Assembly (NCBI RefSeq): GCF_001461695.1
Contig: NZ_AUTC01000001.1
Coordinates: 246,630 to 310,629, forward strand
Reading direction: 5' to 3'
From: Sinorhizobium fredii USDA 205
Lineage (GTDB): Bacteria > Pseudomonadota > Alphaproteobacteria > Rhizobiales > Rhizobiaceae
DNA: 64,000 nucleotides
The translations under genes and the position numbers were made by a program. The notes below the pieces were generated by a model. The model ran no database searches and had not been told where the DNA came from. It saw only the letters and a program-made list of their open reading frames with translations. Below, piece after piece: positions 39,441-48,245 of the stretch. Within the stretch, counting starts at the first letter, position 1, and each line of letters begins with the position of its first letter.

Positions 39441-40489
39441 ACGCTCCCGCCCGAGTTCTCGTTGTCGATGACTCGCCCACGATGCGTGGCCTGATCTCGG
39501 CCGTGCTCAATGCCGATCCGGAGGTAAAGGTCGTCGGCCAGGCGGCCGATGCGCTCGAGGCGCGTCAGGCGATCAAGCAGCTTGATCCCGATGTCGTCAC
39601 TCTCGACATCGAAATGCCGAACATGAACGGTCTCGAGTTCCTCGACAAGATCATGCGGCTCAGGCCCATGCCGGTCATCATGGTCTCGACGCTGACCCAC
39701 AAGGGTGCCGAAGCGACGATCGCCGCCCTCGAGATCGGTGCCTTCGATTGCGTCGGCAAGCCGCATCCCGGCGATCCGAACCCGTTCGGCGGCCTGGTCG
39801 AGAAGGTCAAGGCGGCCGCCCGTTCGCAACGCAAATCGATGATCACCAGCAACCGGGCGGCATCCGCGCCGACCGTGAGCACCGCTTCCGACTACAGGGC
39901 GGGCCGCAAGATCATCGCGATCGGCGCCTCGACCGGCGGCGTGGAGGCGCTGATCGCCGTGCTGCAGAAGTTCCCGGCGAATTGCCCGGCGACGGTGATC
40001 ACCCAGCACATGCCGCACACCTTCACCAAGAGCTTTTCAGAGCGGTTGAACCGCCTCTGCGCGCCGACCGTCCAGGAGGCGACCGACGGCGCCCGCCTCG
40101 AAGTCGGCAAGGTCTATCTGGCGCCCGGCGGCGACCGGCACCTGCAGATCGCCAATGCCTCGGCGCCGTGCTGCAGGCTGGTTGACCGGGAGCCCGTCAA
40201 CGGACACCGCCCGTCGGTCGATGTCCTGTTCGATTCGGTCGCCGAACTGGCCGGGCGCAATGCGATCGGCGTGATCCTGACCGGCATGGGGCGCGACGGC
40301 GCCGCCGGTCTCCTCAAAATGCGGAACGCCGGGGCGCGCACCTTCGGACAAAACGAAAAGACTTGTGTCGTCTATGGAATGCCCAGAGTGGCCCATGAAT
40401 TGGGTGCTGTCGAAATGCAGCTCCCCCTCGGCTCGATCGGGGAGGAGATTTTGAAGTCGGCAGCAGCCCGGAAGGAAGGAAACGAATAA
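39437..40489 (+). CDS. cheB: Receptor glutamate methylesterase CheB
   Basis: The 350-aa protein has an N-terminal receiver with phospho-Asp57 ([12 protein letters not shown]) and a C-terminal methylesterase. The catalytic triad regions are [10 protein letters not shown] (Ser), [13 protein letters not shown] (His) and [12 protein letters not shown] (Asp). A linker lies at about residues 140-160. The start [10 protein letters not shown] (39437) overlaps the cheR stop; a longer frame from 39209 is an artefact inside cheR. It removes methyl groups and may deamidate receptors. Confidence 0.95.
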   Translation: MNAPARVLVVDDSPTMRGLISAVLNADPEVKVVGQAADALEARQAIKQLDPDVVTLDIEMPNMNGLEFLDKIMRLRPMPVIMVSTLTHKGAEATIAALEIGAFDCVGKPHPGDPNPFGGLVEKVKAAARSQRKSMITSNRAASAPTVSTASDYRAGRKIIAIGASTGGVEALIAVLQKFPANCPATVITQHMPHTFTKSFSERLNRLCAPTVQEATDGARLEVGKVYLAPGGDRHLQIANASAPCCRLVDREPVNGHRPSVDVLFDSVAELAGRNAIGVILTGMGRDGAAGLLKMRNAGARTFGQNEKTCVVYGMPRVAHELGAVEMQLPLGSIGEEILKSAAARKEGNE

Positions 40490-40878
40490 TGTCCATCGCC
40501 GAAAAGATTAAGGTTCTGATCGTCGACGATCAGGTCACGAGCCGCCTGCTGCTGGGCGACGCCCTGCAGCAACTCGGCTTCAAGCAGATTACTGCCGCCG
40601 GCGACGGCGAGCAGGGGATGAAGATCATGGCGCAGAACCCGCACCACCTGGTCATCTCGGATTTCAACATGCCGAAGATGGACGGTCTCGGGTTGCTGCA
40701 GGCCGTGCGCTCGAACCCGAACACGAAGAAGGCCGCCTTCATCATCCTGACCGCCCAGGGCGACCGGGCGCTGGTCCAGAAGGCCGCGGCACTCGGTGCC
40801 AACAACGTTCTCGCCAAGCCGTTCACCATCGAAAAGATGAAGGCAGCGATCGAGGCCGTGTTCGGGGCGCTGAAATGA
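40489..40878 (+). CDS. cheY2: Chemotaxis response regulator CheY2 (motor-binding)
   Basis: The 129-aa receiver has Asp13-Asp14 (IVDDQ), phospho-Asp58 ([12 protein letters not shown]), a Thr in [10 protein letters not shown] and Lys in [11 protein letters not shown]. In S. meliloti CheY2-P slows the unidirectional motor. It overlaps cheB by one base (TAATG) and cheD by ATGA. Confidence 0.94.
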   Translation: MSIAEKIKVLIVDDQVTSRLLLGDALQQLGFKQITAAGDGEQGMKIMAQNPHHLVISDFNMPKMDGLGLLQAVRSNPNTKKAAFIILTAQGDRALVQKAAALGANNVLAKPFTIEKMKAAIEAVFGALK

Positions 40879-41429
40879 TGCTGGAGGCTGCCGGCAGGCG
40901 TGTGCATGTCATTCAGGGCGAGTTCAAGGTCGTCAACGATCCGGATGTCGTTCTCTCGACCATTCTCGGCTCCTGTGTGGCGGCCTGCATGCGCGACCCG
41001 GTGTCGGGCGTCGGCGGCATGAACCACTTCCTGCTGCCCGGCTCTTCGACGTCGCCGGCATCGGCCGGTGACGCGACGCGCTACGGCGTGCATCTCATGG
41101 AACTGCTCATCAACGGTCTCCTGAAACAGGGCGCGCGCCGCGATCGCCTCGAGGCGAAGATTTTCGGCGGAGCCAAGACGATCGCGCGGTTCTCGAATGT
41201 CGGCGAGCAGAACGCCGCCTTCGCGCGGCAGTTCCTGCTTGACGAAGGCATCCGTATCGTCGGCGAAAGCACCGGCGGCGAACATGGCCGCAAGCTGGAA
41301 TATTGGCCCGTGACGGGCCGTGCCCGCCAATACGCCTTGACCGGAGTGGAAGCCCAGCGCGCTATCCATCAGGACCAGCGGCCCGCGCCTGCGCCGAAGC
41401 CGGTGGAAAGCTCGATCGAGTTCTTCTGA
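40875..41429 (+). CDS. cheD: Receptor glutamine deamidase CheD
   Basis: The 184-aa protein shows the CheD catalytic layout: Cys in [13 protein letters not shown] and His in [10 protein letters not shown], with the downstream KIFGGAKTI segment. It deamidates receptor glutamines to glutamates. The Ala/Pro-rich tail ([15 protein letters not shown]) looks flexible. Translation is probably coupled to cheY2. Confidence 0.94.
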   Translation: MMLEAAGRRVHVIQGEFKVVNDPDVVLSTILGSCVAACMRDPVSGVGGMNHFLLPGSSTSPASAGDATRYGVHLMELLINGLLKQGARRDRLEAKIFGGAKTIARFSNVGEQNAAFARQFLLDEGIRIVGESTGGEHGRKLEYWPVTGRARQYALTGVEAQRAIHQDQRPAPAPKPVESSIEFF

Positions 41430-41489
41430 TCGCGCATCCGACAGCCGGCCGGTGCCAAAGATTCCTTTCCAGACCACGTGAGAAAAACG

Positions 41490-41882
41490 ATGCAGACCGA
41501 CCACCAGAGCTACATGCCTCACGCGGAAGAATCGCTGCCGGAAGTGCTGATGCGCATCGTCACGGAGCTCCATGACGTCGCCTATCTCATCGAGCGTATC
41601 GAGCCGCAGCTCTGGAACAGCCGGGATGGATCGGCGACCGATCCTACCGATAAGATGATGGTGCTCCAGGGCATCGATCTCGCGGTCCAGAAGACCCGGG
41701 GTCTCGCCGAATTCATCGACACGATCACCGCATCGATCCCCGACACGTGCCTCGTGGATATCTCGACTGCGGTGAATCTGGTCAAGCTCGCCGACATGAA
41801 GAAGGCGCTCGGCAACGGCCTGTTGCGCCACGACCACTCGCAGCCGCTCACGAAGGCCTCGGGCGATTTCGAGGCATTCTGA
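41490..41882 (+). CDS. cheT: CheT, accessory chemotaxis phosphatase-like protein
   Basis: The 130-aa mostly helical protein ends the che operon. It contains DLAVQ (D-x-x-x-Q), the catalytic pattern of CheZ/CheX/FliY-type phosphatases, within VLQGIDLAVQKTRGLAEF. In S. meliloti CheT is reported to act with CheR in CheY1 dephosphorylation and adaptation (recalled, inferred here). I chose ATG 41490; GTG 41478 is in frame. It is separated from cheD by 60 bp, more than other che genes. Confidence 0.82.
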   Translation: MQTDHQSYMPHAEESLPEVLMRIVTELHDVAYLIERIEPQLWNSRDGSATDPTDKMMVLQGIDLAVQKTRGLAEFIDTITASIPDTCLVDISTAVNLVKLADMKKALGNGLLRHDHSQPLTKASGDFEAF

Positions 41883-41890
41883 TCCCAAGC

Positions 41891-42040
41891 GGGATCAGGA
41901 AAAGTGCGAAGCGGTTTTCCGCCCGGATCCCGCGGCTCGAAACACTGGGATCAGGAAAAGTGCGAAGCGGTTTTCCGCCCGGATCGCGGCTTGAAGTAAA
42001 TCGGGATCAGGAAAAGTGCGAAGCGGTTTTCCGCCGGACC
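41891..42040. repeat. Three tandem copies of a 56-bp unit with a hairpin core
   Basis: GGGATCAGGAAAAGTGCGAA and the following GCGGTTTTCCGCC start at 41891, 41947 and 42003, an exact 56-bp step. Each core has GGAAAA paired with TTTTCC. A related palindromic copy lies at 48136-48185. It is a dispersed rhizobial intergenic motif placed between the che operon and fliF; it could attenuate read-through. Confidence 0.85.
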
Positions 42041-42241
42041 GCCCGTCAGTCGTAGCGGCGGGCCGATAAAACATCCTGGCTGCGACATTCGTCAAGTTCG
42101 CGCAAGTTTCGCCGCCTAGCTTCGCTTCCGGGGCTGGTAGATTCGCGCGTATCGATACTTGGCTTACCAGAATGTTGGATCTTCGCATGACGCCGTCGAG
42201 TACCGGCAAGGGTGCCATGCGATACTGGGTGCGGAAACAGA

Positions 42242-43921
42242 ATGAATCTGTTCGATCAATTCTCGACGTTCACGAAAAACCTGAGCAATCTCGGGCAGAG
42301 CAAGCTGATAGCACTCGCGGTGGCCGGCATCGTCGCAATCGGCTTCGTTCTCGGCGCTGCCATCTACGTCAACAAGCCAGCCTATGAAACGCTCTATGTC
42401 GGCCTCGAGCGCAGCGATGTCACCCAGATCAGCATTGCGCTTGCCGAGGCCAATCTCGACTTCGAGGTCGGCTCGGAGGGCGGCAGCATCCTGGTGCCGG
42501 TGGGCATGACCGGCAAGGCTCGGCTGCTCTTGGCCGAGCGCGGCCTGCCGAGCAGCGCCAACGCCGGTTACGAACTCTTCGATAATGTCGGCTCGCTCGG
42601 GCTCACTTCCTTCATGCAGGAGGTCACCCGCGTCCGCGCATTGGAGGGCGAGATTGCCCGCACCATCCAGCAGATTTCCGGCATCGCCGCAGCGCGCGTT
42701 CATATCGTGATGCCCGAGCGGGGCAGCTTCCGCAAGGCCGAGCAGACGCCGACGGCATCGGTGATGATTCGCGCGAGCGCGACGGTCGGCCGGGGCGCCG
42801 CCTCTTCCATCCGCCATCTCGTCGCCTCGTCCGTCCCGGGTCTCGATATCGACGATGTTACCATCCTCGATTCGACCGGACAGCTTCTGGCCTCGGGCGA
42901 CGACCCGGCAAACAGCGCCCTCAACCAGTCGCTCGGCGTGGTGCAGAACGTTCAGACCGATCTCGAGAAGAAGATCGACAACGCCCTTGCGCCCTTCCTC
43001 GGCATGGACAATTTCCGCACCAGTGTCACGGCCTCGCTCAACACCGATGTCCAGCAGATCCAGGAGACCGTCTTCGATCCGGAATCCCGGGTCGAGCGCT
43101 CCACGCGCGTGATCAAGGAAGAGCAGAAATCCAGCCAGCAGCAGCCGGACAACGCCGCGACCGTGCAGCAGAACGTGCCCCAGGCGGCGCCGCGTGGCGG
43201 TGCGGGCCAGCAGTCGAACGACGAGGCGGCGAAGAAGGAAGAACAGACGAACTACGAGATCAACAGCAAGACGATCGCGACCGTCAAGAACAGCTATTCG
43301 ATCGAACGGCTGTCGATCGCCGTCGTGGTCAACCGCGGCCGTCTGGCGGCGATGGTCGGCGAAGGGGCCGACCAGGCAAAGATCGATGCCTATCTCCAGG
43401 ACATGCAGAAGATCGTCGCGTCTGCTGCTGGCGTCGACGCGAACCGCGGCGACGTCGTCACGCTGAATGCCATGGATTTCGTCGAGACGCAGTTGCTCGA
43501 TCAGCCGGTGTCCGGACCGGGCGTCATGGAGATGCTGACGCGCAACCTCGGCGGCATCATCAACTCGCTGGCTTTCATCCTCGTTGCCTTCCTGGTCGTC
43601 TGGCTGGGCATGCGGCCCCTTGCCCGGCAGATGGGCTTCGGCGGCAAGTCGGGTCACCTCGAAGGCGAGGGCGCCGGTCTCGAGCTGCCGGATTTCTCTC
43701 CGGCCGGTGCCAGCGCGGCGGGCGGTGCCCTCATGGAAGGCTTCGGTTCGGATTTCGGCTTCGACAGCACGGACGACCTGCTCAATCTCAGCGACGAAGG
43801 CAATGGTTTCAATCGCCGCGTCAAGGAAGGTCCGGAGCGCCGGCTTGCCCGCATGGTGGAGATCAGCGAGGAGCGCGCCGCGAAAATCCTCCGCAAATGG
43901 TCGCTCGACCGCGCCGCCTGA
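42242..43921 (+). CDS. fliF: Flagellar MS-ring protein FliF
   Basis: The 559-aa membrane protein starts at MNLFDQFSTFTKNL (42242); ten upstream codons are rejected. The first membrane span is at about residues 22-43 (IALAVAGIVAIGFVLGAAIY). It is followed by the YscJ/FliF ring domain (YETLYVGLERSDVTQIS), the long periplasmic part and a second span at about 440-460 (INSLAFILVAFLVVWLGM). The FliG-binding C-terminus is residues 520-559. It founds the basal body and switch. Confidence 0.95.
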   Translation: MNLFDQFSTFTKNLSNLGQSKLIALAVAGIVAIGFVLGAAIYVNKPAYETLYVGLERSDVTQISIALAEANLDFEVGSEGGSILVPVGMTGKARLLLAERGLPSSANAGYELFDNVGSLGLTSFMQEVTRVRALEGEIARTIQQISGIAAARVHIVMPERGSFRKAEQTPTASVMIRASATVGRGAASSIRHLVASSVPGLDIDDVTILDSTGQLLASGDDPANSALNQSLGVVQNVQTDLEKKIDNALAPFLGMDNFRTSVTASLNTDVQQIQETVFDPESRVERSTRVIKEEQKSSQQQPDNAATVQQNVPQAAPRGGAGQQSNDEAAKKEEQTNYEINSKTIATVKNSYSIERLSIAVVVNRGRLAAMVGEGADQAKIDAYLQDMQKIVASAAGVDANRGDVVTLNAMDFVETQLLDQPVSGPGVMEMLTRNLGGIINSLAFILVAFLVVWLGMRPLARQMGFGGKSGHLEGEGAGLELPDFSPAGASAAGGALMEGFGSDFGFDSTDDLLNLSDEGNGFNRRVKEGPERRLARMVEISEERAAKILRKWSLDRAA

Positions 43922-43948
43922 AATTGTTCGAGAGAAACCCTGCAGAAG

Positions 43949-43973
43949 AAATCCCGCCGCACCGGCGGGATTT
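43949..43973 (+). terminator. Intrinsic-type terminator after fliF
   Basis: AAATCCCGCCG (43949-43959) pairs perfectly with CGGCGGGATTT (43963-43973) around a CAC loop, followed by CGCGTTTC. It lies 27 bp past the fliF stop, so visN downstream is probably transcribed from its own promoter. Confidence 0.75.
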
Positions 43974-44775
43974 CGCGTTTCTGTGCAACAGGCCAGTTCG
44001 GTACGTATCACCACGATCGTCTGATGATTTATCGCGCTGATCGAAATAGTGCCTGAGTCGATTCCGCCCTGGCGGCGTGGACATCCAATCCGTCTCAAGA
44101 ATCCAAACCGACCGGGCGAGTCTAGGGGAGGAGCCGGATCGAAACTTTTAAAGAAAATTTAACCATATTAGATTCGGAAGGACCGACGACGCCCCTCGAT
44201 CGCTGCCAGTCCACTGACGATTGTTTTGAAGTGTTCAGCTTCCTGGAGATATAACTTCCAAAAGCCGAAATAAAGTTTGGATCATCTTTGATTTTATACA
44301 GTTCTCTGCTACTGCCAGAGCGTCTCCGACTTGGTGCATTTTAGCAACAGGCGTCATTCGAAAGTAAAGCTCACTCATCTATATTCGAGCGATTGGCGGC
44401 ATTGAAGGCACAGGAAGTTGTCGGAAAGCGACCGCATCTACTCCTTAGGCGTGTCTCTGACGCCTTCCCCCACGGCGGCGCTTGGCAATGACAATTCGCG
44501 AAAAAATGATAGAAATCATCTGTATACGATAATTGGCCAGCGCATGGGTCGGCGGCGGCAATCGTGACGCAAACCGGAAAGCGGGTGGCTGCTCTACTCA
44601 AGGGTGTACAAGCAAATCGCGTCGCAATCGCAGTGTCTTTTTAGGGGCGGAGATGTACAGTTTACATATTGATTCGCGTCCTGGTTTGCGGGTGGAAATA
44701 CCGGCTCTGGCTGTCTGTCGGCAGGGCAAGGGTGGTTTCCAAGGGGCGTCGAATCCGGCACGGGGGCTGAAAGTC
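43974..44775 (+). promoter_or_regulatory. AT-rich 0.8-kb upstream region of visN
   Basis: No gene is supported between the fliF terminator and visN. The part from about 44145 to 44420 is clearly richer in A and T than the surroundings (CTTTTAAAGAAAATTTAACC, TTGATTTTATACAG). An open frame upstream of visN (from 44533) has several in-frame ATGs, but none fits the VisN length better than 44776. Such a long leader before a master regulator probably holds its promoter and regulator sites; no specific box was identified. Confidence 0.5.
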
Positions 44776-45513
44776 ATGGAGATTTCAACGACTGGCGCGG
44801 CCTGGTCTTTGCAGACCGCCGCGCCGCGCATGAGCAGTCGCGGCATATCGCGCGAACAATTGATCCGAAGGCTCGGGGAAGCTGCCGGGCGCAGCAGCCT
44901 CGCCAACGGGCTGGCCATTCTGACCGAGTATGTCGGCGCGACGCACCATCTTCTGGCGCGCCACGATCTCTCGCAGGACGGGGGGCTTGACTTCGTTCTC
45001 TGCTCCGACTGGCCCTTCGACGTCGTGCGGCGCCTTGCAAGCATCGTCATCGGTCTGAACGCAAAAACGACCGAACTGGAAAAGTGCCTGACGGCGCTGC
45101 AGCCTTGCTTCCAGGTCCTGCCGGACGACATCGATCTGCCGCGCGGGGTCAACCGCTCCTATTGCTCCGTCACGTTCAATGTCGGCCGGTCCCGTTTCTC
45201 GTTGATGCTGCTGTTTCCGGAGGACGTCATCTTGTCCCAGGAGGGGCTGCGCGATGTCGCCGTGCTTGCAAGCTATCTCGCGAGTTTCAAGGCCGATGCC
45301 GGCGTGCGGCACGACCGGGAATTCGAACTGACCGAGCGCGAGCTCGAATGCCTCTTCTGGATCGCCGAAGGCAAGACGAGTGAGGAGATCGCCGTCATCC
45401 TCGGCATCTCCCGCAACACGATCAACAACTACATCACCAGCGTCATGCGAAAGACCGCGACGCGCACCAGGTCGGAGGCCATCGCCCACGCCGTCCGGCA
45501 CAATCTGGTATAG
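44776..45513 (+). CDS. visN: LuxR-type flagellar master regulator VisN
   Basis: The 245-aa protein starts at MEISTTGAAWSLQ, close to the known VisN length. The N-terminal ligand-binding-like domain (GISREQLIRRLGEAAG, FQVLPDDIDLPRGVNR) is followed by a LuxR HTH at about 185-240 (LTERELECLFWIAEGKTSEE, ISRNTINNYITSVMRK). VisN and VisR form the heteromeric class I activator that switches on rem and the flagellar genes in S. meliloti. visR follows after 10 bp. Confidence 0.92.
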   Translation: MEISTTGAAWSLQTAAPRMSSRGISREQLIRRLGEAAGRSSLANGLAILTEYVGATHHLLARHDLSQDGGLDFVLCSDWPFDVVRRLASIVIGLNAKTTELEKCLTALQPCFQVLPDDIDLPRGVNRSYCSVTFNVGRSRFSLMLLFPEDVILSQEGLRDVAVLASYLASFKADAGVRHDREFELTERELECLFWIAEGKTSEEIAVILGISRNTINNYITSVMRKTATRTRSEAIAHAVRHNLV

Positions 45514-45523
45514 GAGCTGAACG

Positions 45524-46264
45524 ATGGTGCACCTGGATCCGGAGAGTCGCGTGGACGATGCCCGTCTCGGCCGAAGCGCGCGCGCGGCACGCGCGGCGAC
45601 ACTGGTGACCCGGCTGCAGGCCATGCAGCGGCAGATCAACGCGAAGAACTTCGCGGTCTTGCGTGTCAATGGAAGGGGCATGCCGGCAACGCGCAAGCTC
45701 ACCTGCGTCCTGCACAATTGGGGTGCCGCCTCCGAGACGAATGCGCATGAACTCTTGAAGGTCTATGGCGAGGAGTTGCTCCAGCACCTCGATCGTTCGC
45801 CGCTGGCGGTGCTGTGGGATGGCCAGGGGGAGCATCAGGCAGCCGACGCTCCGGATATGGCTCTGTTCTCCAACCGGCTGAAAGGGCGGAAGCTCTCCTA
45901 TTCGGGCATCGCCTTGCCGATACGGCTTGGCGCGCAGGGCAACGGCTATGTGGTCTTTGCCGGCAGCTACATCGACGCGCCGGCCGAACAGGTCCTCGAC
46001 CTGCATGGGCGCTGCGCGCAGGTCATGGCCGACATGCTGGCGGCAGACGAAAGACGACTGTTCAAGGGCGAGAGCCTCAGCGACCGCGAGATCGCCTGTC
46101 TGCAGATGGCCGGCGACGGCTATATCAGCGAGGAGATCGCCGAGAAGATGGGACTTTCGGTCCACACCGTGAATGCCTATCTCGGGGCCGCCACGACGAA
46201 ACTCGATTCCGTCAACCGGATCCAGGCGATCGCCAAGGCGATTCGCTTGGGCTACATCAGTTAA
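45524..46264 (+). CDS. visR: LuxR-type flagellar master regulator VisR
   Basis: The 246-aa partner of VisN starts after TAGGAG (45524). An N-terminal effector-like domain (KNFAVLRVNGRG, GIALPIRLGAQGNGYVVFAG) precedes a C-terminal LuxR HTH (LSDREIACLQMAGDGYISEE, LSVHTVNAYLGAATTKL). It probably forms the active activator with VisN. A convergent hairpin follows 62 bp downstream. Confidence 0.92.
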   Translation: MVHLDPESRVDDARLGRSARAARAATLVTRLQAMQRQINAKNFAVLRVNGRGMPATRKLTCVLHNWGAASETNAHELLKVYGEELLQHLDRSPLAVLWDGQGEHQAADAPDMALFSNRLKGRKLSYSGIALPIRLGAQGNGYVVFAGSYIDAPAEQVLDLHGRCAQVMADMLAADERRLFKGESLSDREIACLQMAGDGYISEEIAEKMGLSVHTVNAYLGAATTKLDSVNRIQAIAKAIRLGYIS

Positions 46265-46325
46265 ATAACGACTGTTCCCAGGGTTGGCTGCCCATACTCC
46301 GACCCTTTACCCGCGCGCAGCTTGC

Positions 46326-46352
46326 CCTTCTCCACCGCTTGCGTGGAGAAGG
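46326..46352. terminator. Bidirectional terminator-like palindrome between visR and the convergent flhB unit
   Basis: CCTTCTCCAC (46326-46335) pairs with GTGGAGAAGG (46343-46352) around a 7-base loop. The flanks (GGATGAGGGG at 46365-46374) resemble the RIME-like element at 27301-27459. It lies between two convergent genes. Confidence 0.6.
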
Positions 46353-46394
46353 TCGCGGCAGCGGGATGAGGGGTGCCCAGCCGCTCCAAACTGA

Positions 46395-46841
46395 TCAGCT
46401 TGCGAGCGGCAGGGGATAGGACTTGACGAATTTCGCTTCCTCCAGGCTCCTGGCGAGGAAGGCGGTATTCTCGTCCGGATCGGTCGAGGGATGCTGGAAG
46501 TTGATGTGGCTGATCTCGATGCCGGCTGTTTCCCCGGCCAGCACGAGCCGCGCATAGACTGTTACGCCTCGGGGCTTCAACTCGAGGTCCAGAATGATTT
46601 CCGGACGGCTGTTCCAGTCGAGATTGTAGTTTCCGCCGAGGCCGAAATTCACGGTGCCCGGCAGGAAATAGAGCTCCGCCGCCGATTCCACGAGATCGGC
46701 GAGGCTCGCATAGGACTCGAACCGCAGGAGGGCGATGAAGTCCGCAGCGTCGATCAGGCGCAGTTCGGTTGCGACCGGACGAATCGCCTCTGCCACTAGT
46801 TTTTCGCGTTTTTCGGAGAATTCGCACTTCTTCAAGATCAT
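46395..46841 (-). CDS. 148-aa conserved hypothetical protein of the flagellar cluster
   Basis: No known domain was recognised. The sequence has an N-terminal charged helix ([19 protein letters not shown]) and a beta-rich middle ([37 protein letters not shown]). No signal peptide or membrane span is present. It overlaps the flhB stop by 4 bases (ATGA on the minus strand), so it is translated with flhB as the last gene of the motA-fliM-fliN-fliG-flhB strand. A gene sits in this position in S. meliloti too. A role in flagellar export or motility is inferred from position only. Confidence 0.75.
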   Translation of the reverse strand: MILKKCEFSEKREKLVAEAIRPVATELRLIDAADFIALLRFESYASLADLVESAAELYFLPGTVNFGLGGNYNLDWNSRPEIILDLELKPRGVTVYARLVLAGETAGIEISHINFQHPSTDPDENTAFLARSLEEAKFVKSYPLPLAS

Positions 46842-47920
46842 GTCACCCGTTTTTGTTGCGGCTGAGCTGCGTAAACCCGGTGAATGAGTTCGGCGACTGC
46901 CTTGTAAAACACCGGTGGAATGACACTATCCACCGAGACTTGTGCAAACATGGAGCGCGCGAGCGGCGGATCCTCGAAGACAGGAATGCCGTTTTTCTCG
47001 GCGATCTCGCGGATCTTCAGGGCCACCAGATCCTGTCCCATGGCGACGACGACGGGGGCGTCGCTCTCTTCGCGCACGTAGCGGAGCGCGACCGCATAGT
47101 GCGTCGGGTTGGCGATCACCAGGGTGGCGCGCGGCACGGAGGCTATCATGCGCTTGCGGGCCCGGTCGCGCTGCATGGACCGAAGCCGCGACTTGACGAT
47201 CGGGTCGCCCTGGGACTGCTTCAGTTCCTCCTTCACCTCCTGCTTCGTCATCCTCAATTCGCTATACCAATGATGACGGGTCCAGAAGAGATCGACGATC
47301 GCCAGCACCGCGGTCGCAAGCAGCACGACGGTGACGATCTGCTTGAGGTCGGAGGTCATTGTGGCGAAGATGGTCACCGGATCTGAAAACATCAGGTCGA
47401 GCGTGGCGAAATAGTCGTTCCAGAGGACCAGGACGACGATGATCGACACGACGATGATCTTGAACAGCGACTTGGCGAATTCCACCAGCCCCGGAACGCC
47501 GAAAATGCGCTTGAAGCCTGCTATCGGCGAGACGCGGTTCATCTTCGGCATGATCCGGTCGAGCACTGGCCGCGGCAGGTTCTGGAAGATCGACGACCCG
47601 ACGCCGAAGATGATCAGCAGCAGGAAAATAGGAAGGACCAATTCCGCGGACTTCAGCACGACATGCGAGATCAGTCCGACGGCATCCGTTGCCGTATCGA
47701 GGCGCCAGGCATCCGGTTGCTCGAATACGTCCTTGAGAGCCTCGGCCGTGCTTGCCGCGCCGTCGGAAAGAAAAAAGACGATGAAGATGTAGACGGCGAG
47801 CGTCGAAGCGAAGGCGGTCACTTCGCGAGAGAAGGGGACATTGCCCTTGTCCGCCGCGTCGGAAAGCTTCTTCTCCGATGGCGCCTCGGTTTTACTGTCC
47901 TTGTCCTGGTCTTCCGACAT
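46838..47920 (-). CDS. flhB: Flagellar export apparatus protein FlhB
   Basis: The 360-aa protein starts at [19 protein letters not shown] (47920); six upstream codons are rejected. The typical N-terminal [21 protein letters not shown] motif is followed by four membrane spans and the cytoplasmic domain with the autocleavage site Asn-Pro-Thr-His ([14 protein letters not shown]). It sets the substrate switch of the flagellar type III export gate. The gap to fliG (325 bp) is unusually large for an operon and filled with palindromes. Confidence 0.96.
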   Translation of the reverse strand: MSEDQDKDSKTEAPSEKKLSDAADKGNVPFSREVTAFASTLAVYIFIVFFLSDGAASTAEALKDVFEQPDAWRLDTATDAVGLISHVVLKSAELVLPIFLLLIIFGVGSSIFQNLPRPVLDRIMPKMNRVSPIAGFKRIFGVPGLVEFAKSLFKIIVVSIIVVLVLWNDYFATLDLMFSDPVTIFATMTSDLKQIVTVVLLATAVLAIVDLFWTRHHWYSELRMTKQEVKEELKQSQGDPIVKSRLRSMQRDRARKRMIASVPRATLVIANPTHYAVALRYVREESDAPVVVAMGQDLVALKIREIAEKNGIPVFEDPPLARSMFAQVSVDSVIPPVFYKAVAELIHRVYAAQPQQKRVT

Positions 47921-48135
47921 GAAACAGGAAGCTCCCATCCTGGCAAGGAGCCGGCGGCCTCCCTCATCCCCGACGGGACTGCCGTTCCTAACGGCCGAAG
48001 CCGACGCGCTCCACAGCCTCTGTGGTGGACCGCGCGGGTGTCATGCGCAAGAGCCGGACGGCAAGAAGGCACCCGGCTCAACAGAAATCAGATCAAGTTT
48101 TTGCCGAGGTGTGGCCCTTGGGCGGATTCGCGATT

Positions 48136-48185
48136 AGAGCGGGATGAGGAAAAGTGTGTGCGGTTTTCCGCCCGCATCCCGCTCT
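48136..48185. repeat. 50-bp nested palindrome in the flhB-fliG gap
   Basis: AGAGCGGGATG (48136-48146) pairs with CATCCCGCTCT (48175-48185). Inside, GGAAAA pairs with TTTTCC. The core GAGGAAAAGTGTGTGCGGTT is a variant of the 56-bp repeats at 41891-42040, here with full outer arms. Confidence 0.85.
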
Positions 48186-48208
48186 AACCTATTAGAATCG
48201 ATACGGTC

Positions 48209-48239
48209 ATGATTTTAGGTCGATCCGACCTAAAATCAT
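48209..48239. terminator. Perfect 13-bp inverted repeat after fliG
   Basis: ATGATTTTAGGTC (48209-48221) and GACCTAAAATCAT (48227-48239) pair around GATCC, 6 bp past the fliG stop. Being AT-rich at the base, it could terminate either way, or it could be a binding site. It suggests that flhB transcription is partly separate from fliG. Confidence 0.55.
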
Positions 48240-48245
48240 CGTGAT

